From REEB76 sp963774895 (GTDB lineage Bacteria; Pseudomonadota; Gammaproteobacteria; Natronospirales; REEB76), in assembly GCA_963774895.1 (NCBI GenBank), contig CAVZGN010000002.1, positions 434,001 to 498,000 on the forward strand: 64,000 bases of DNA. Direction: 5' to 3'. Shown here in pieces: positions 34,510 through 44,107 of this stretch. The translations under genes were made by a program, and so were the position numbers. Each line of letters opens with the position of its first letter. Position 1 is the stretch's first letter. The notes under the pieces are model-generated. The model did not search any database. It saw nothing but the letters and a program-made list of their open reading frames with translations, and was not told where the DNA came from.

Positions 34510-35585
34510 ATGGGTTTGCCGGCCAGGGTATCGCCCAGCATCCGCGGATCGAAGTCTTCGCTGATCACTGCCGCGCCGATGCCTCTGGGCAATACCAGAC
34601 GCAGCCGTCGCTTGCGTACTTTCTTGTCCTTGCGCATCTGGGCGATGAGTTGCATGGGCTTGAGTGAGGCCGGTGCTTTGTAGGGCAATCCGGCCCGCTC
34701 CAACAATCTGCAGACGCGCCGGTATTCGGATGCCTTGAGCCAATCCATGCGCACCGACATCTCAGCCGCCATGCCGATGCCAGCCGCCACGGCTTCGCCG
34801 TGCAGCCATTTACCATAGCCTAAGGCGGTTTCGATGGCATGACCGAACGTATGTCCGAGATTAAGTAGCGTTCGCCGGCCCTGTTCACGTTCGTCTTCAA
34901 CGACGATCTCCGCCTTGATCTCACATGCACGCATGATGGCGTGCTGGCAGGCTTCCGGGTTGAGCTCTAGTATCTCCTGCACATGGGCTTCCAGCCACAG
35001 GAAAAAATCCACGTCACTAATCAGTCCGCATTTGATGATTTCCGCCAGTCCGGCGTTGAACTCACGCGCGGGCAGTGACTTGAGAGTATTGATGTCGGAA
35101 ATTACCGCCAATGGCTGGTGAAATGCACCGATCATGTTTTTGCCGCCCTTGTGGTTGATGGCGGTCTTACCGCCCAGGGATGAATCAACTTGGGCCAACA
35201 ACGTTGTGGGCACCTGGATGTAATCGATGCCACGCTGATAACAGGCAGCTGCAAAACCAGTCAGATCACCTACGACACCGCCCCCCAGAGCCAGCAGCAC
35301 CGCATCACGCCCTAAACCGCGCTTTAGCAGGAAACCAAAGATGCTATCCAGACTGTGCCATTCCTTGTGCTGTTCACCTTGGGGCAGGACCAAATGCTCG
35401 GGAGCAAACTCCTTGAGTGTGCGAGCCAGCTTGCGTAGATATAGTGGGGCCACGATGTCATCGGTGATGATGCAGACTGACTGCTTGTGCAGGTATTCGG
35501 AAAAAAGTTCCGTACGCTCAAGCAAACCCGCATTGATATGGATGGGGTAGCTGCGGGTTCCGAGTTGCACAGTCAACGTGGCCAT
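34506..35585 (-). CDS. aroB: 3-dehydroquinate synthase
   Basis: A 359-residue NAD- and zinc-dependent enzyme of the shikimate pathway that cyclises DAHP to 3-dehydroquinate. Conserved pieces: the glycine-rich NAD site LGGGVVGDLTGFAAACYQRGI, PTTLLAQVDSSLGGKTAINH, and the zinc histidines in NLGHTFGHAIE and HGEAVAAGI. It follows aroK by 16 bp in the usual aroK-aroB order after the pil genes. Confidence 0.97.
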   Translation of the reverse strand: MATLTVQLGTRSYPIHINAGLLERTELFSEYLHKQSVCIITDDIVAPLYLRKLARTLKEFAPEHLVLPQGEQHKEWHSLDSIFGFLLKRGLGRDAVLLALGGGVVGDLTGFAAACYQRGIDYIQVPTTLLAQVDSSLGGKTAINHKGGKNMIGAFHQPLAVISDINTLKSLPAREFNAGLAEIIKCGLISDVDFFLWLEAHVQEILELNPEACQHAIMRACEIKAEIVVEDEREQGRRTLLNLGHTFGHAIETALGYGKWLHGEAVAAGIGMAAEMSVRMDWLKASEYRRVCRLLERAGLPYKAPASLKPMQLIAQMRKDKKVRKRRLRLVLPRGIGAAVISEDFDPRMLGDTLAGKPI

Positions 35586-35601
35586 GAAATCCTTGCCCTG
35601 T

Positions 35602-36162
35602 TCATTCGGCGCCCATTAACAGGCGTGGCGCCTTACCCAGCTCCTGCAGGATGTGCTGCGCCAATTTCTTAACATGCCCATGGTCGGTGACGACTGTCAG
35701 CTGGGCAATACTTTCATATAGCGGTTCACGCGCCACAAACAGTTCTTGTAGGCGTTGCTCACGATCCTCGGCTGCAAGCAGGGGGCGCTTTGGGTTATGT
35801 CCGGTGCGATTAAATTGGGAATTCACGGAAGCTTTGAGGTAGATCACGAAGCCGCGGGACTGGAGGCAAACGCGATTCGCCGGATCCAGTACCGCGCCTC
35901 CACCGGTAGCCAGCACTATATTCTGCCGTTGGCTGAGTTCCTCGACCACTTGCCGCTCGCGACGGCGGAAACCGTCTTCGCCTTCCTTTTCAAATATCAA
36001 CGGGATGTCGGCACCGGTGCGGCGCTCGATTTCATGGTCGGTATCCAGAAACTCCCGCGCCAGCAGGCGCGCAAGCTCACGTCCGATGGCTGTTTTCCCG
36101 CCGCCCATGGGACCGATGAGGAACAGCCGGTTGACAGCGGAATTGCGGGGGCCGTGATGCAT
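35602..36162 (-). CDS. aroK: Shikimate kinase
   Basis: A P-loop kinase of about 186 residues, phosphorylating shikimate. Walker A GPMGGGKTAIG, DTDHEIERRTG with the shikimate-binding aspartate, VLATGGGAVLDPANR and the lid region RTGHNPKRPLL are all present. The start is uncertain: ATG 36162 is used, but a TTG at 36174 lies three bases from an AGGAG. It leads directly into aroB. The 184-bp gap before it, after pilQ, contains no recognised terminator. Confidence 0.95.
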   Translation of the reverse strand: MHHGPRNSAVNRLFLIGPMGGGKTAIGRELARLLAREFLDTDHEIERRTGADIPLIFEKEGEDGFRRRERQVVEELSQRQNIVLATGGGAVLDPANRVCLQSRGFVIYLKASVNSQFNRTGHNPKRPLLAAEDREQRLQELFVAREPLYESIAQLTVVTDHGHVKKLAQHILQELGKAPRLLMGAE

Positions 36163-36358
36163 CAAACAGCGCAATATCTCCTAGCCAAGGCGGTACTGCA
36201 TTTATTGGATTTATGGCCGTACCACATGCGACATGAAGATAACAACGTTTGCTCGGTAAAAGACGTTCAGCGCGCGCCGGATGCAATCCTCAGCGAGTTT
36301 TGGCCAGTTCATAACCAGTATCACTCGTTCTCGCTGCACGCGCCTGCCCACTACAAAC

Positions 36359-38587
36359 TTACTCACCCAGCACCGCATTCTGGGTCATGAGCTTGGGAGT
36401 GACGAATATCAGCAATTCATCCTTATCGTTGGTTATCGAGGTATTGCGGAACAACCAGCCGATGAGCGGGATGTCACCCAGTAACGGCACTTTGTTGATG
36501 GTGGAGGTTTGGTTGGTTTCGTAAATTCCGCCCAGCACCACAGTATCACCGTCATTCACCAACACCTGGGTCTTTACATTGCGGGTATTGATGCTGGGTA
36601 CCGAGCCACCGTTGGCCGTCGGGACAAAGGTCCCGACGGTGTCGTCGTGCACATCCAGGTTCATGAAGATGCGCTTGTCCGGCGTGATCTGCGGGGTCAC
36701 GTCCAGACTGAGCACGGCATTCTTGAATGACACGGTGGTAGCGCCGCTTGAAGCCGACTGGGTATAAGGGATTTCCGTGCCCTGCAAGATGATCGCTTCC
36801 TGGCCGTTGGCGGTGATCACCCGCGGGCTGGATACCACTTCACCCTTGCCGGCGGCCGCCATGGCGGACAATTCGAGGTCCACGAGGAAATTCTGGCGCA
36901 GTACCGAGACTGCCAGCTGGCCGAACGGAGCCGCTGTGGGCACGTTCACTTGGAGCTGGTCATTGAGTGAAGGCAGGCTCAAAAGCGGCGTGCCAGTCAC
37001 CGGGACACCCGGCGCCACCGGATTGAAGGCGTTCTGCTGGGTATTGGCGGCAGTCAGGTCTCCGCCCACGGTCATCAGACCGCCGCTGGTCTGGCGGATG
37101 CCATCGGCGCCGAACTGCACGCCCAGCTGGCTGTTGTAATCGTTTGATGCAACCACCACGCGGGAATCGATCAGTACCTGCTGCACCGGGATATCCAGTC
37201 TCGTCACCATCTGGCGAATATCAGTGATGTTGTCGGCGGTATCCTGCACCAGCAGGGTGTTGGTGCGGGCATCCACGCTGAGACTGCCGCGCGACGATAA
37301 CAGCGTGGCCTTGCCCCCGCCCTTGATGAGATCGGCAAGATCAGCCGCTTTGGCGTAATTCACCTGGATGTAGGCGGATTGCAGGGGTGCGCTTTGCACC
37401 AGACTCTGACGGGCAGCGAATTCAGCCTGTTCCTGTGCAGCGATATCCTGGGCGGTGCCGATGATCAGGGTATTGCCGTAATTACGCGACGCCAGTCCCT
37501 TGGTCTTCATGATGATATCCAATGCCTGATCCCAGGGTACGTCCTGCAAGCGCAGCGTGATGTTGCCATGCACACTGTCTGAGACCACAACGTTCTTACC
37601 GCTGGCATCCGCAAGGATCTGCAGGACCGCACGGATGTCGATGTTCTGGAAATTCAGGCTGATTTTCTGCCCGGAGTATTCCTTCTGCTGGGCGATCTGT
37701 TCGGCCTGTGCGGATACTGGGGAGAATTCCACGGAGAACAGCTCGTCGCTCTGGAAAGCAAGCTTCTCATACTGTCCAGCGGGATGGATGACGAGCCGTG
37801 CGCCCGATGGCGTATTTTGGGCGTCGATGTACTGGACCGGGGTGGCGAAATCAGAGACGTCCATGCGCCGTTCCAGATTTTTCGGCAACTGAGTATTAGC
37901 AAAATCCACCACTACATTATCGCCATCCATATGCACATTGCCGACGATTGAGGATGTGCTCAGGTCGACAATGATCCTGCCGATGCCATTTTCTCCACGG
38001 CGAAAATCGACATTAGTTATGCTCTGAGCCGGGGTAGTAGCGCTGGTAGCGGCAGTGGTTGAGTTACCCGCTGCCGAGGCAGCGGTCGCGGCCAGCGCCG
38101 TGGTATGCGGCGCCAGGCTGGCGGGATCAATCTGCGCCACCGCGGTGTCGCTGGGGTTGCCGCCCAGCAGCACGTACACACTGTTGCCTTGGGCAACCAC
38201 ATTATAGGGCACCAGTGTAGTGAGGCTCACCACCACGCGCGTGCGGGTACCCGCCTCGGCCGCCATCACGCTGTTAATGCTGCCAACACCGATGGTGGTC
38301 TCACGCTCTTTGAGCGCCAGACGTGTGTCATCGAGATCCAGAGCAATACGCGCAGGTTGACCGACTGTGAAACTCAGCGGTTGTGGTGCTGCACCGCTTA
38401 ATTTCAGTTGCAGTTGCACCCGGTCACCCGGAAGTTTGGTAGCCGTAATGGCCTGCAGCTCGTTGTTACCCTTGGGGGCATCTGCTGTATATCCGGCGCG
38501 CATAGTCGTAAGGCCCAGCAGCAACAGGCTAAATGCCAGGAGTGCCCGGGATGTCCAATGATGTGTATATGTCTGCATGCTGTTCAT
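36359..38587 (-). CDS. pilQ: Type IV pilus secretin
   Basis: A 742-residue outer-membrane secretin through which the type IV pilus passes. After a signal peptide (ALLAFSLLLLGLTTMRAGYTADA) come two AMIN domains that bind peptidoglycan (about 35-140 and 185-270), a STN/N0 domain (ISLNFQNIDIRAVLQILADASGKNVVVSDSV), an N1 domain, and the secretin pore with VPLLGDIPLIGWLFRN at its end. It is the last gene of pilMNOPQ and has only 21 bp between it and pilP. Confidence 0.96.
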   Translation of the reverse strand: MNSMQTYTHHWTSRALLAFSLLLLGLTTMRAGYTADAPKGNNELQAITATKLPGDRVQLQLKLSGAAPQPLSFTVGQPARIALDLDDTRLALKERETTIGVGSINSVMAAEAGTRTRVVVSLTTLVPYNVVAQGNSVYVLLGGNPSDTAVAQIDPASLAPHTTALAATAASAAGNSTTAATSATTPAQSITNVDFRRGENGIGRIIVDLSTSSIVGNVHMDGDNVVVDFANTQLPKNLERRMDVSDFATPVQYIDAQNTPSGARLVIHPAGQYEKLAFQSDELFSVEFSPVSAQAEQIAQQKEYSGQKISLNFQNIDIRAVLQILADASGKNVVVSDSVHGNITLRLQDVPWDQALDIIMKTKGLASRNYGNTLIIGTAQDIAAQEQAEFAARQSLVQSAPLQSAYIQVNYAKAADLADLIKGGGKATLLSSRGSLSVDARTNTLLVQDTADNITDIRQMVTRLDIPVQQVLIDSRVVVASNDYNSQLGVQFGADGIRQTSGGLMTVGGDLTAANTQQNAFNPVAPGVPVTGTPLLSLPSLNDQLQVNVPTAAPFGQLAVSVLRQNFLVDLELSAMAAAGKGEVVSSPRVITANGQEAIILQGTEIPYTQSASSGATTVSFKNAVLSLDVTPQITPDKRIFMNLDVHDDTVGTFVPTANGGSVPSINTRNVKTQVLVNDGDTVVLGGIYETNQTSTINKVPLLGDIPLIGWLFRNTSITNDKDELLIFVTPKLMTQNAVLGE

Positions 38588-38608
38588 GTTACTTGCCTCG
38601 CCTATAAA

Positions 38609-39148
38609 TCAGCCGCCCAGCTGGACGGTTGTGTCCCGTTCCACCCAGCCACCTTGTCCGTCTGACACGATTTCTCTTAATACCAAGCCTGCTTGGGTAA
38701 CTTTGGTGATCTTGCCAAAATTCTGCCCCATGTAATTACCCACTGTGACCTTGTGCACTACACCGTCGCCATCGCGTATCAAGGCATACGTCGATCCTTT
38801 TAGAGTGAGGGTACCCATCATCTTGAGACTGTCCAGTGGGAACTGTTCCAGGTATTCATGCGGCCGGTTGAAGTCCGGGTGTAACCCGGAAGTATTCAGG
38901 CCTTTGGTGTTATTCGCATAATTTTCCAATTGCGGAATGAAAGGCGAGCGCAGATTCATGTCATCATAGAGATAGGTTTCAAACGGCTTGATCTGCGGGA
39001 GTGGCGCAATTTGGCCGCCACGACGCGCCTTGACCTGCGCAACGTACTGTTGCAAATCTTTCATGCGATTCCCGCAACCCGCAAGCATGAGTGCAACGCA
39101 GGCTGCCGCGGACCATCTGTACAAGCGCAGCTGAGTGATGCTACTCAT
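38609..39148 (-). CDS. pilP: Type IV pilus inner-membrane lipoprotein PilP
   Basis: A 179-residue lipoprotein (signal ending LMLAGCGNRM) that links the inner-membrane PilNO complex to the PilQ secretin. An extended N-terminal region (YVAQVKARRGGQIAPLPQIKPFETYLYD) precedes the beta-domain with GTLTLKGSTYALIRDGDGVVHKVTVGNYMGQNFGKI, typical of PilP. It overlaps the end of pilO by 4 bp. Confidence 0.96.
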   Translation of the reverse strand: MSSITQLRLYRWSAAACVALMLAGCGNRMKDLQQYVAQVKARRGGQIAPLPQIKPFETYLYDDMNLRSPFIPQLENYANNTKGLNTSGLHPDFNRPHEYLEQFPLDSLKMMGTLTLKGSTYALIRDGDGVVHKVTVGNYMGQNFGKITKVTQAGLVLREIVSDGQGGWVERDTTVQLGG

Positions 39149-39804
39149 GGCTTGCCCTTTTTACCTTTAACCGGCTTGGCGATCACCTGTTCGCTGTCTT
39201 CCAGATAGCGATAGGTTTTGGCCGTCAGGGTCATGACCAGGTTGACACCATTGCTGTTATTACCTTGGGGCTTGATGCTGACGTCGTGCACCGTCACGAT
39301 GCGCGGCAAGGCGGCCATATCGCTGACGAACTTACCGAACTGGTGATAAGTGCCTTCAACCTGAATCTGAATGGGCTTTTCAGCGTAGAAATCCTTCTTG
39401 ATCTCGTTATCCGGTTTGAACAAGTCCTGCTTGAGGCCGTCGATCTGGGCGGTCTGGGAGATGTCCTGCAGCAGGCTTGGTATCTCGGTCTGACCGGGCA
39501 ACTGTCGCAGCATGGTGCCAAAAGAGCGCTTCATCTGTTCAATCTGTTCTTTATATATGTCCAGGTGGGCAGCCTCAGCGGCCTTCTGTTCAAATTCAGT
39601 CTTGAGTGTGGCTTCCTGTTTTTGCGCCTGATCCAGCTGCGTTTTATCGTCACTCAACCAGAAGTAGTAACCGATGAGCACGACGAAAGCGAAAATCACC
39701 AGATAGGCGATAATCCGGGCCGGCATCGGCCAGCCTCCTGGATTTTTGAAATCCAGGTTGCGTAATTCGTTAAAATCAAAATTTTTGAGGTCAGCCAGCT
39801 TCAT
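39145..39804 (-). CDS. pilO: Type IV pilus alignment protein PilO
   Basis: A 219-residue bitopic membrane protein: short cytoplasmic part, one membrane segment (IIAYLVIFAFVVLIGYYFWL), a coiled coil (DDKTQLDQAQKQEATLKTEFEQKAAE) and a ferredoxin-like periplasmic domain. It pairs with PilN to join PilM and PilP. Coding ends overlap by 4 bp with both pilN and pilP. Confidence 0.96.
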   Translation of the reverse strand: MKLADLKNFDFNELRNLDFKNPGGWPMPARIIAYLVIFAFVVLIGYYFWLSDDKTQLDQAQKQEATLKTEFEQKAAEAAHLDIYKEQIEQMKRSFGTMLRQLPGQTEIPSLLQDISQTAQIDGLKQDLFKPDNEIKKDFYAEKPIQIQVEGTYHQFGKFVSDMAALPRIVTVHDVSIKPQGNNSNGVNLVMTLTAKTYRYLEDSEQVIAKPVKGKKGKP

Positions 39805-40391
39805 GACTGATTGCCTCCACTTTGTGCGTCCTTATCCGCGTCTGTCTTATCAACAATTTTGGCCGTGACATTGAACTGCTGTGCGCGTGCACCAAAATCT
39901 ACCTTTGGATCTTTTTGCACAACCTGCAGGTTGGGGTCTCCCATCCAGGGCGAGGCGTCGATGTTACGCATATATGTGGAAACCCGGGCGCTGGATTCCG
40001 CGACTCCTTGAATTGCCAGTTGATCGCCATTCTGGGTCACTTGTGTGAGGTAAACACCAGGCGGCAATGTTTTTACCAGTTGGTCAAACATATGTACTTC
40101 AGTTGGACGACTCTGCTGCAACTGCTCGATGATTTGCATACGCGCGAGCAACCGAGCTTTGGTTTGTTGCAGGTCCTTGATTTCCGCAATCTGTTGATCC
40201 ATTTGTGCGATCTGCGCTTTTAGATAAGCGTTGCGCGCATCCTGATTGGATATCGATGCGCTCAAACCTAGCCATATAAGCAGCAATACCACGATGCCTA
40301 TAATGGCTGACAAGACCAAACGCAGATTAAAAGTCTGTTGGCGTGCCTTGCGCCGTTCCTCGCGCCAAGGAAGAAGGTTAATGCTTGGCAT
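39801..40391 (-). CDS. pilN: Type IV pilus alignment protein PilN
   Basis: A 196-residue bitopic protein beginning with the conserved INLLPWREERR peptide, which docks into the PilM groove. One membrane segment (VLSAIIGIVVLLLIWLGLS) and a coiled coil follow. ATG 40391 is chosen because the conserved peptide must be at the extreme N-terminus; the start overlaps the last codons of pilM by 14 bp. Confidence 0.96.
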   Translation of the reverse strand: MPSINLLPWREERRKARQQTFNLRLVLSAIIGIVVLLLIWLGLSASISNQDARNAYLKAQIAQMDQQIAEIKDLQQTKARLLARMQIIEQLQQSRPTEVHMFDQLVKTLPPGVYLTQVTQNGDQLAIQGVAESSARVSTYMRNIDASPWMGDPNLQVVQKDPKVDFGARAQQFNVTAKIVDKTDADKDAQSGGNQS

Positions 40392-41460
40392 ATTTGTCGA
40401 AGCTCCGTAGGGCCAGACCGCAGGCAACCAAGAGCGAAGCGGCCTCATTTTCAACAAATTGTGACTTCGCCCGCGATGACAGCTTCATTTTGCCGAAGGG
40501 GTTGCTGACAATGGTAGGCGTGTTTAATTTGCCGGTGATGCGTTCGGCGGCACCGGGAATGGCCGCGCAGCCCCCGCATAACAGGATCTGATCCAGGTGT
40601 TGATGTTCGCTGGTGGATGATTGATAGAATTGCAAGGAACGATTCACGGCTTGGGCCATGTCATCCACGAATGGGTCCAGGATTTCGATTTTGTAATTAT
40701 TGGGCAAACCACCTTCTTTTTTAGCCTTGCCGGCTTCCTCATAGGTAAGTCCGTAATGGCGCATGATTTCTTCGGTTAACTGTTTACCGCCGAAATCGGT
40801 GTTATAGCTATAGATGATGCGGCGATCATGCAATACAGTAAAAGTTGTGGTGGCGGCGCCAAAGTCCACCAAGCCTATGGTGCGATCGATGCCCTCATCC
40901 GTCATTTGATGGGCTATCAATTTGCAGGCATTCTCGACCGCGTACACTTCTACATCGATGACAGCAGCGTCCATGCCGGCGATTTCAAGTACTGCTTGGA
41001 GCTTTTCGATGTTATCCCGACGTGCAGCTACCAACAGCACGTCCATCAGATCCGGATCGGCTTTTGAGACCCCGAGAATCTCATAATCGAAAGCCACTTC
41101 ATCCAGCGGCTGGGAAATGTACTGGTCAGCCTGCAGTTCGATTTGCTCACCCAGCTCTTTGTCGGTCAGGGTCGCGGGCATCTGGATGGTCTTGGTCATG
41201 ACCTGGCCACCGACCGCCACGGCCGCGTGTTTGGTGCGCGGGCTGGCGCGCTTGACCACCTTGCGCACCGCATTACCCACCGAATCCAGGTCCATGATGA
41301 CCTTGTCAGTGATAGCATTGAAGGGCATGGCTTCGGCCGCGAAGCTCTCGACCTTATAGGTATTGCCTGCCTTGGAAAGCTCAATCAGCTTCACCGAAGA
41401 AGTACTGATATCGATCCCCACGATAGGTTTTGACGCACGCTTGAACAGCCCGTCTAGCAC
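40378..41460 (-). CDS. pilM: Type IV pilus actin-like ATPase PilM
   Basis: A 360-residue cytoplasmic actin-fold protein. The phosphate-1 motif VGIDISTSSVKLIELS and phosphate-2-like IGLVDFGAATTTFTVL are clear, as is the adenosine motif ILLCGGCAAIPGAAERI. It binds the PilN N-terminal peptide. The start is GTG 41460 with GGAAGGA nine bases upstream. It heads the pilMNOPQ operon and is divergent from the PBP1A gene. Confidence 0.96.
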   Translation of the reverse strand: MLDGLFKRASKPIVGIDISTSSVKLIELSKAGNTYKVESFAAEAMPFNAITDKVIMDLDSVGNAVRKVVKRASPRTKHAAVAVGGQVMTKTIQMPATLTDKELGEQIELQADQYISQPLDEVAFDYEILGVSKADPDLMDVLLVAARRDNIEKLQAVLEIAGMDAAVIDVEVYAVENACKLIAHQMTDEGIDRTIGLVDFGAATTTFTVLHDRRIIYSYNTDFGGKQLTEEIMRHYGLTYEEAGKAKKEGGLPNNYKIEILDPFVDDMAQAVNRSLQFYQSSTSEHQHLDQILLCGGCAAIPGAAERITGKLNTPTIVSNPFGKMKLSSRAKSQFVENEAASLLVACGLALRSFDKYAKH

Positions 41461-41531
41461 GTTCTCAAATCCTTCCGTTATTCTTTGGTTTCCGACCTTG
41501 AGGCCGGCCCCGTGTCTTAATCTACAGCTTC

Positions 41532-41559
41532 AATATATATCAACAAATGATTAAATCAA
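41532..41559 (-). promoter_or_regulatory. Candidate sigma-70 promoter of the pilMNOPQ operon
   Basis: On the minus strand, TTGATT (41554-41559) and TATATT (41532-41537) are separated by 16 bp, in the AT-rich 141-bp gap between pilM and the divergent PBP1A gene. Start of transcription would fall about 65 bp before the pilM GTG. This is pattern matching only. Confidence 0.5.
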
Positions 41560-41601
41560 ATATAGTTTTTGCAGTTATGCACAGGCAGATTTGAGGGGCA
41601 T

Positions 41602-44064
41602 ATGTCAGTTCCAACCGAGCATTTAGACAAGAAACGCACGCGTCGTTCGCTCAAAACACTATATGTTGTGCTTGCTAGCCTGGCTGGACTCTTTGGCTTG
41701 GGTGTGCTGACAGTAGTGATTGCCTACCTAATGGTGGCTCCCGGCCTGCCTTCGGTCGCTTTGCTCAAGGATATCCGCCTGCAAGTACCCCTTAGGGTAT
41801 ATAGCCGCGATGGTCAATTGCTGGCGGCTTTCGGTGAGAAACGCCGCATTCCACTTACCTACGACCAGATCCCCAAGCCGGTTGTAGAAGCCTTCGTAGC
41901 GTCAGAGGATGAGGACTTTTGGGAACATTCCGGGGTGAGCCTACGTGGTTTGTTGCGAGCCTCCATCCATCTGGCCCTCACCGGCCAAAAAACCGAAGGT
42001 GGTGGCACCATCACCATGCAGCTAGCGCGCAATTTTTTCTTAACCCCCAAGAAAACCTATACCCGCAAACTGAAAGAGGTGTTCCTGGCCCTTAAGATCG
42101 AACGCGAGCTCAGCAAGCAAGATATCCTCGACTTATATCTCAACAAGATATATCTCGGCAATCGTGCATACGGTATCGGTGCTGCCGCCGAAGTTTATTA
42201 CGGCACCGACGTCGGTCATCTGACATTGCCCCAAATAGCCATGATCGCTGGCTTGCCCAAGGCACCATCCACCGATAACCCGCTGGTTAATCCTCAACAG
42301 GCGCTGGTACGTCGAGGCTACGTGCTCGGCCGCATGCTTGCCGATGAGTACATTACCAAGGATCAGTACCAGCAGGCCATGGCTGCGCCCATGACAGCTT
42401 CGTATCACGAGCCCATCGTGGGAGTGAATGCGCCGTATCTGGCCGAGATGGTTCGTGATTACATGACTTCAAAATATGGAGATGATGCGTACACGGCTGG
42501 GTACTCCGTGGTCACCACCATCGACAGCCGTCTGCAACCGTTGGCAGTACAGGCAGTTCGCGCAGGACTGCAGGATTATGACCAGAGACATGGCTGGCGC
42601 GGGCCGGTTGCGCAGGTAAATGTCGCTGCAGACAGCACGCATACAGATTGGGCGCAACTATTATCGGATTATGTACACGTGGGCGGCCTTTATCCGGCGC
42701 TCACCCTAAAGCTTGAAAGTCAAAGCGCACAGTTTTATGTGGATGGAACCGGGCTGGTTTCGGTCGACTGGAACGGGCTGAAATGGGCACGTCGCTATCT
42801 CAGCGTCAATGCTGTCGGTGTGTCGCCCAAAACCGCAGCGGATATCCTGAAGCCTGGCGATATTGTCTATTTGGATCACGCGAGCGACGGTAGTTGGTCC
42901 TTGTCGCAAATCCCAACTGCCCAGGGTGCGCTGGTGTGTATGGATCCTTTCGATGGTGCCATTGCCGCTTTGGTAGGCGGCTTTGATTTCGATCAGAGCA
43001 AGTTCAATCGCGCTGTTCAGGCGCACCGCCAGCCGGGATCCTCATTCAAGCCATTCTATTATTCCGCTGCTCTGGAAGATGGATTAACGCCGGCAACCAT
43101 CGTGAGCGATGCCCCGGTGGTGGTGCAGGATCCGGCATTCGCCAATATTTGGCGTCCAGGCAACTATGAAGGCGATTTCAGTGGGCCGACACGTTTACGG
43201 CTGGCGCTGGCGCATTCTCTCAACCTGGCCTCAATCCGCGTATTGCAAACCATCGGCGTGGGTTATGCCATCAACTATGCAGAAAAATTCGGCTTCGATG
43301 CGTCCGAATTACCCAACAATCTGACGCTGGCACTCGGCAGTGCCGATCTCACGCCGTTGGAGATGGCACGTGGTTACGCCGTTTTCGCCAACCATGGATT
43401 CCGCGTCACGCCCTATCTCATTCAACGCATCATCGATGGTTCTGGCCAGGTAGTGTATGCGGCCAATCCGGAGGTGGCCTGCGACAGCTGCAGTGTGGAT
43501 GCCAGCACTAGCACACCTGCACCGACCCCAGCTCCGGCTGCCACAACATCCACCGCTAGGCCCGCGTTCGCTCCACCTGCAATTCCACAATTTGCGCCGC
43601 AGGCCATCACGCCACAGAACGCCTGGATTATGACCAGCATGCTGCAGGACGTGATCAAGTATGGTACCGGCGCTCGTGCCCAGGCGCTCGATCGCAGTGA
43701 TCTGGCCGGCAAGACTGGCACCACCAATGATTGGTCCAATGCCTGGTTCGATGGCTACAACAATGACATTGTGACGGTTGTATGGTTTGGCAATGATCAA
43801 CCATCCGAGTCGTTGGGCGACGGCGAACAAGGCGCTAAAGCGGCCTTGCCGGTATGGATGGACTTCATGGGACCGGCGTTGCAATACGTGCCGCAGGTGC
43901 CTTTCGTGGAACCGCCTGGAATTGTGCAGGCGCGGATTGACCCCAAAACCGGCTTGCTGGCGAGCGCCAGTGATCCCGGTTCTATCTTCGAATTTTTCAT
44001 GGCCGGGCATTTGCCGCCAAAAGCACCGGCCAAAAAGCCTGCCAACGGTAACGATATCTTCTGA
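41602..44064 (+). CDS. mrcA: Penicillin-binding protein 1A (bifunctional glycosyltransferase/transpeptidase)
   Basis: An 820-residue class A PBP that polymerises and cross-links peptidoglycan. One membrane anchor at about residues 19-45; the GT51 domain with catalytic E102 (SEDEDFWEHSG), GGGTITMQLARNFFL and RKLKEVFLALKIERELSKQDILDLYLNKIYLG; an OB-like insert; and the transpeptidase with QPGSSFKPF (nucleophile serine), SLN and KTGTTND. Before the KTG box there is a Thr/Ala/Pro-rich segment (around residues 630-670). ATG 41602 follows GAGGGG. The mrcA/pilM divergent pair is conserved in Gammaproteobacteria. Confidence 0.96.
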   Translation: MSVPTEHLDKKRTRRSLKTLYVVLASLAGLFGLGVLTVVIAYLMVAPGLPSVALLKDIRLQVPLRVYSRDGQLLAAFGEKRRIPLTYDQIPKPVVEAFVASEDEDFWEHSGVSLRGLLRASIHLALTGQKTEGGGTITMQLARNFFLTPKKTYTRKLKEVFLALKIERELSKQDILDLYLNKIYLGNRAYGIGAAAEVYYGTDVGHLTLPQIAMIAGLPKAPSTDNPLVNPQQALVRRGYVLGRMLADEYITKDQYQQAMAAPMTASYHEPIVGVNAPYLAEMVRDYMTSKYGDDAYTAGYSVVTTIDSRLQPLAVQAVRAGLQDYDQRHGWRGPVAQVNVAADSTHTDWAQLLSDYVHVGGLYPALTLKLESQSAQFYVDGTGLVSVDWNGLKWARRYLSVNAVGVSPKTAADILKPGDIVYLDHASDGSWSLSQIPTAQGALVCMDPFDGAIAALVGGFDFDQSKFNRAVQAHRQPGSSFKPFYYSAALEDGLTPATIVSDAPVVVQDPAFANIWRPGNYEGDFSGPTRLRLALAHSLNLASIRVLQTIGVGYAINYAEKFGFDASELPNNLTLALGSADLTPLEMARGYAVFANHGFRVTPYLIQRIIDGSGQVVYAANPEVACDSCSVDASTSTPAPTPAPAATTSTARPAFAPPAIPQFAPQAITPQNAWIMTSMLQDVIKYGTGARAQALDRSDLAGKTGTTNDWSNAWFDGYNNDIVTVVWFGNDQPSESLGDGEQGAKAALPVWMDFMGPALQYVPQVPFVEPPGIVQARIDPKTGLLASASDPGSIFEFFMAGHLPPKAPAKKPANGNDIF

Positions 44065-44107
44065 AGATTGTGCTAGGCTTTTTTTAAGCAATCTTGATAA
44101 AGAATAC

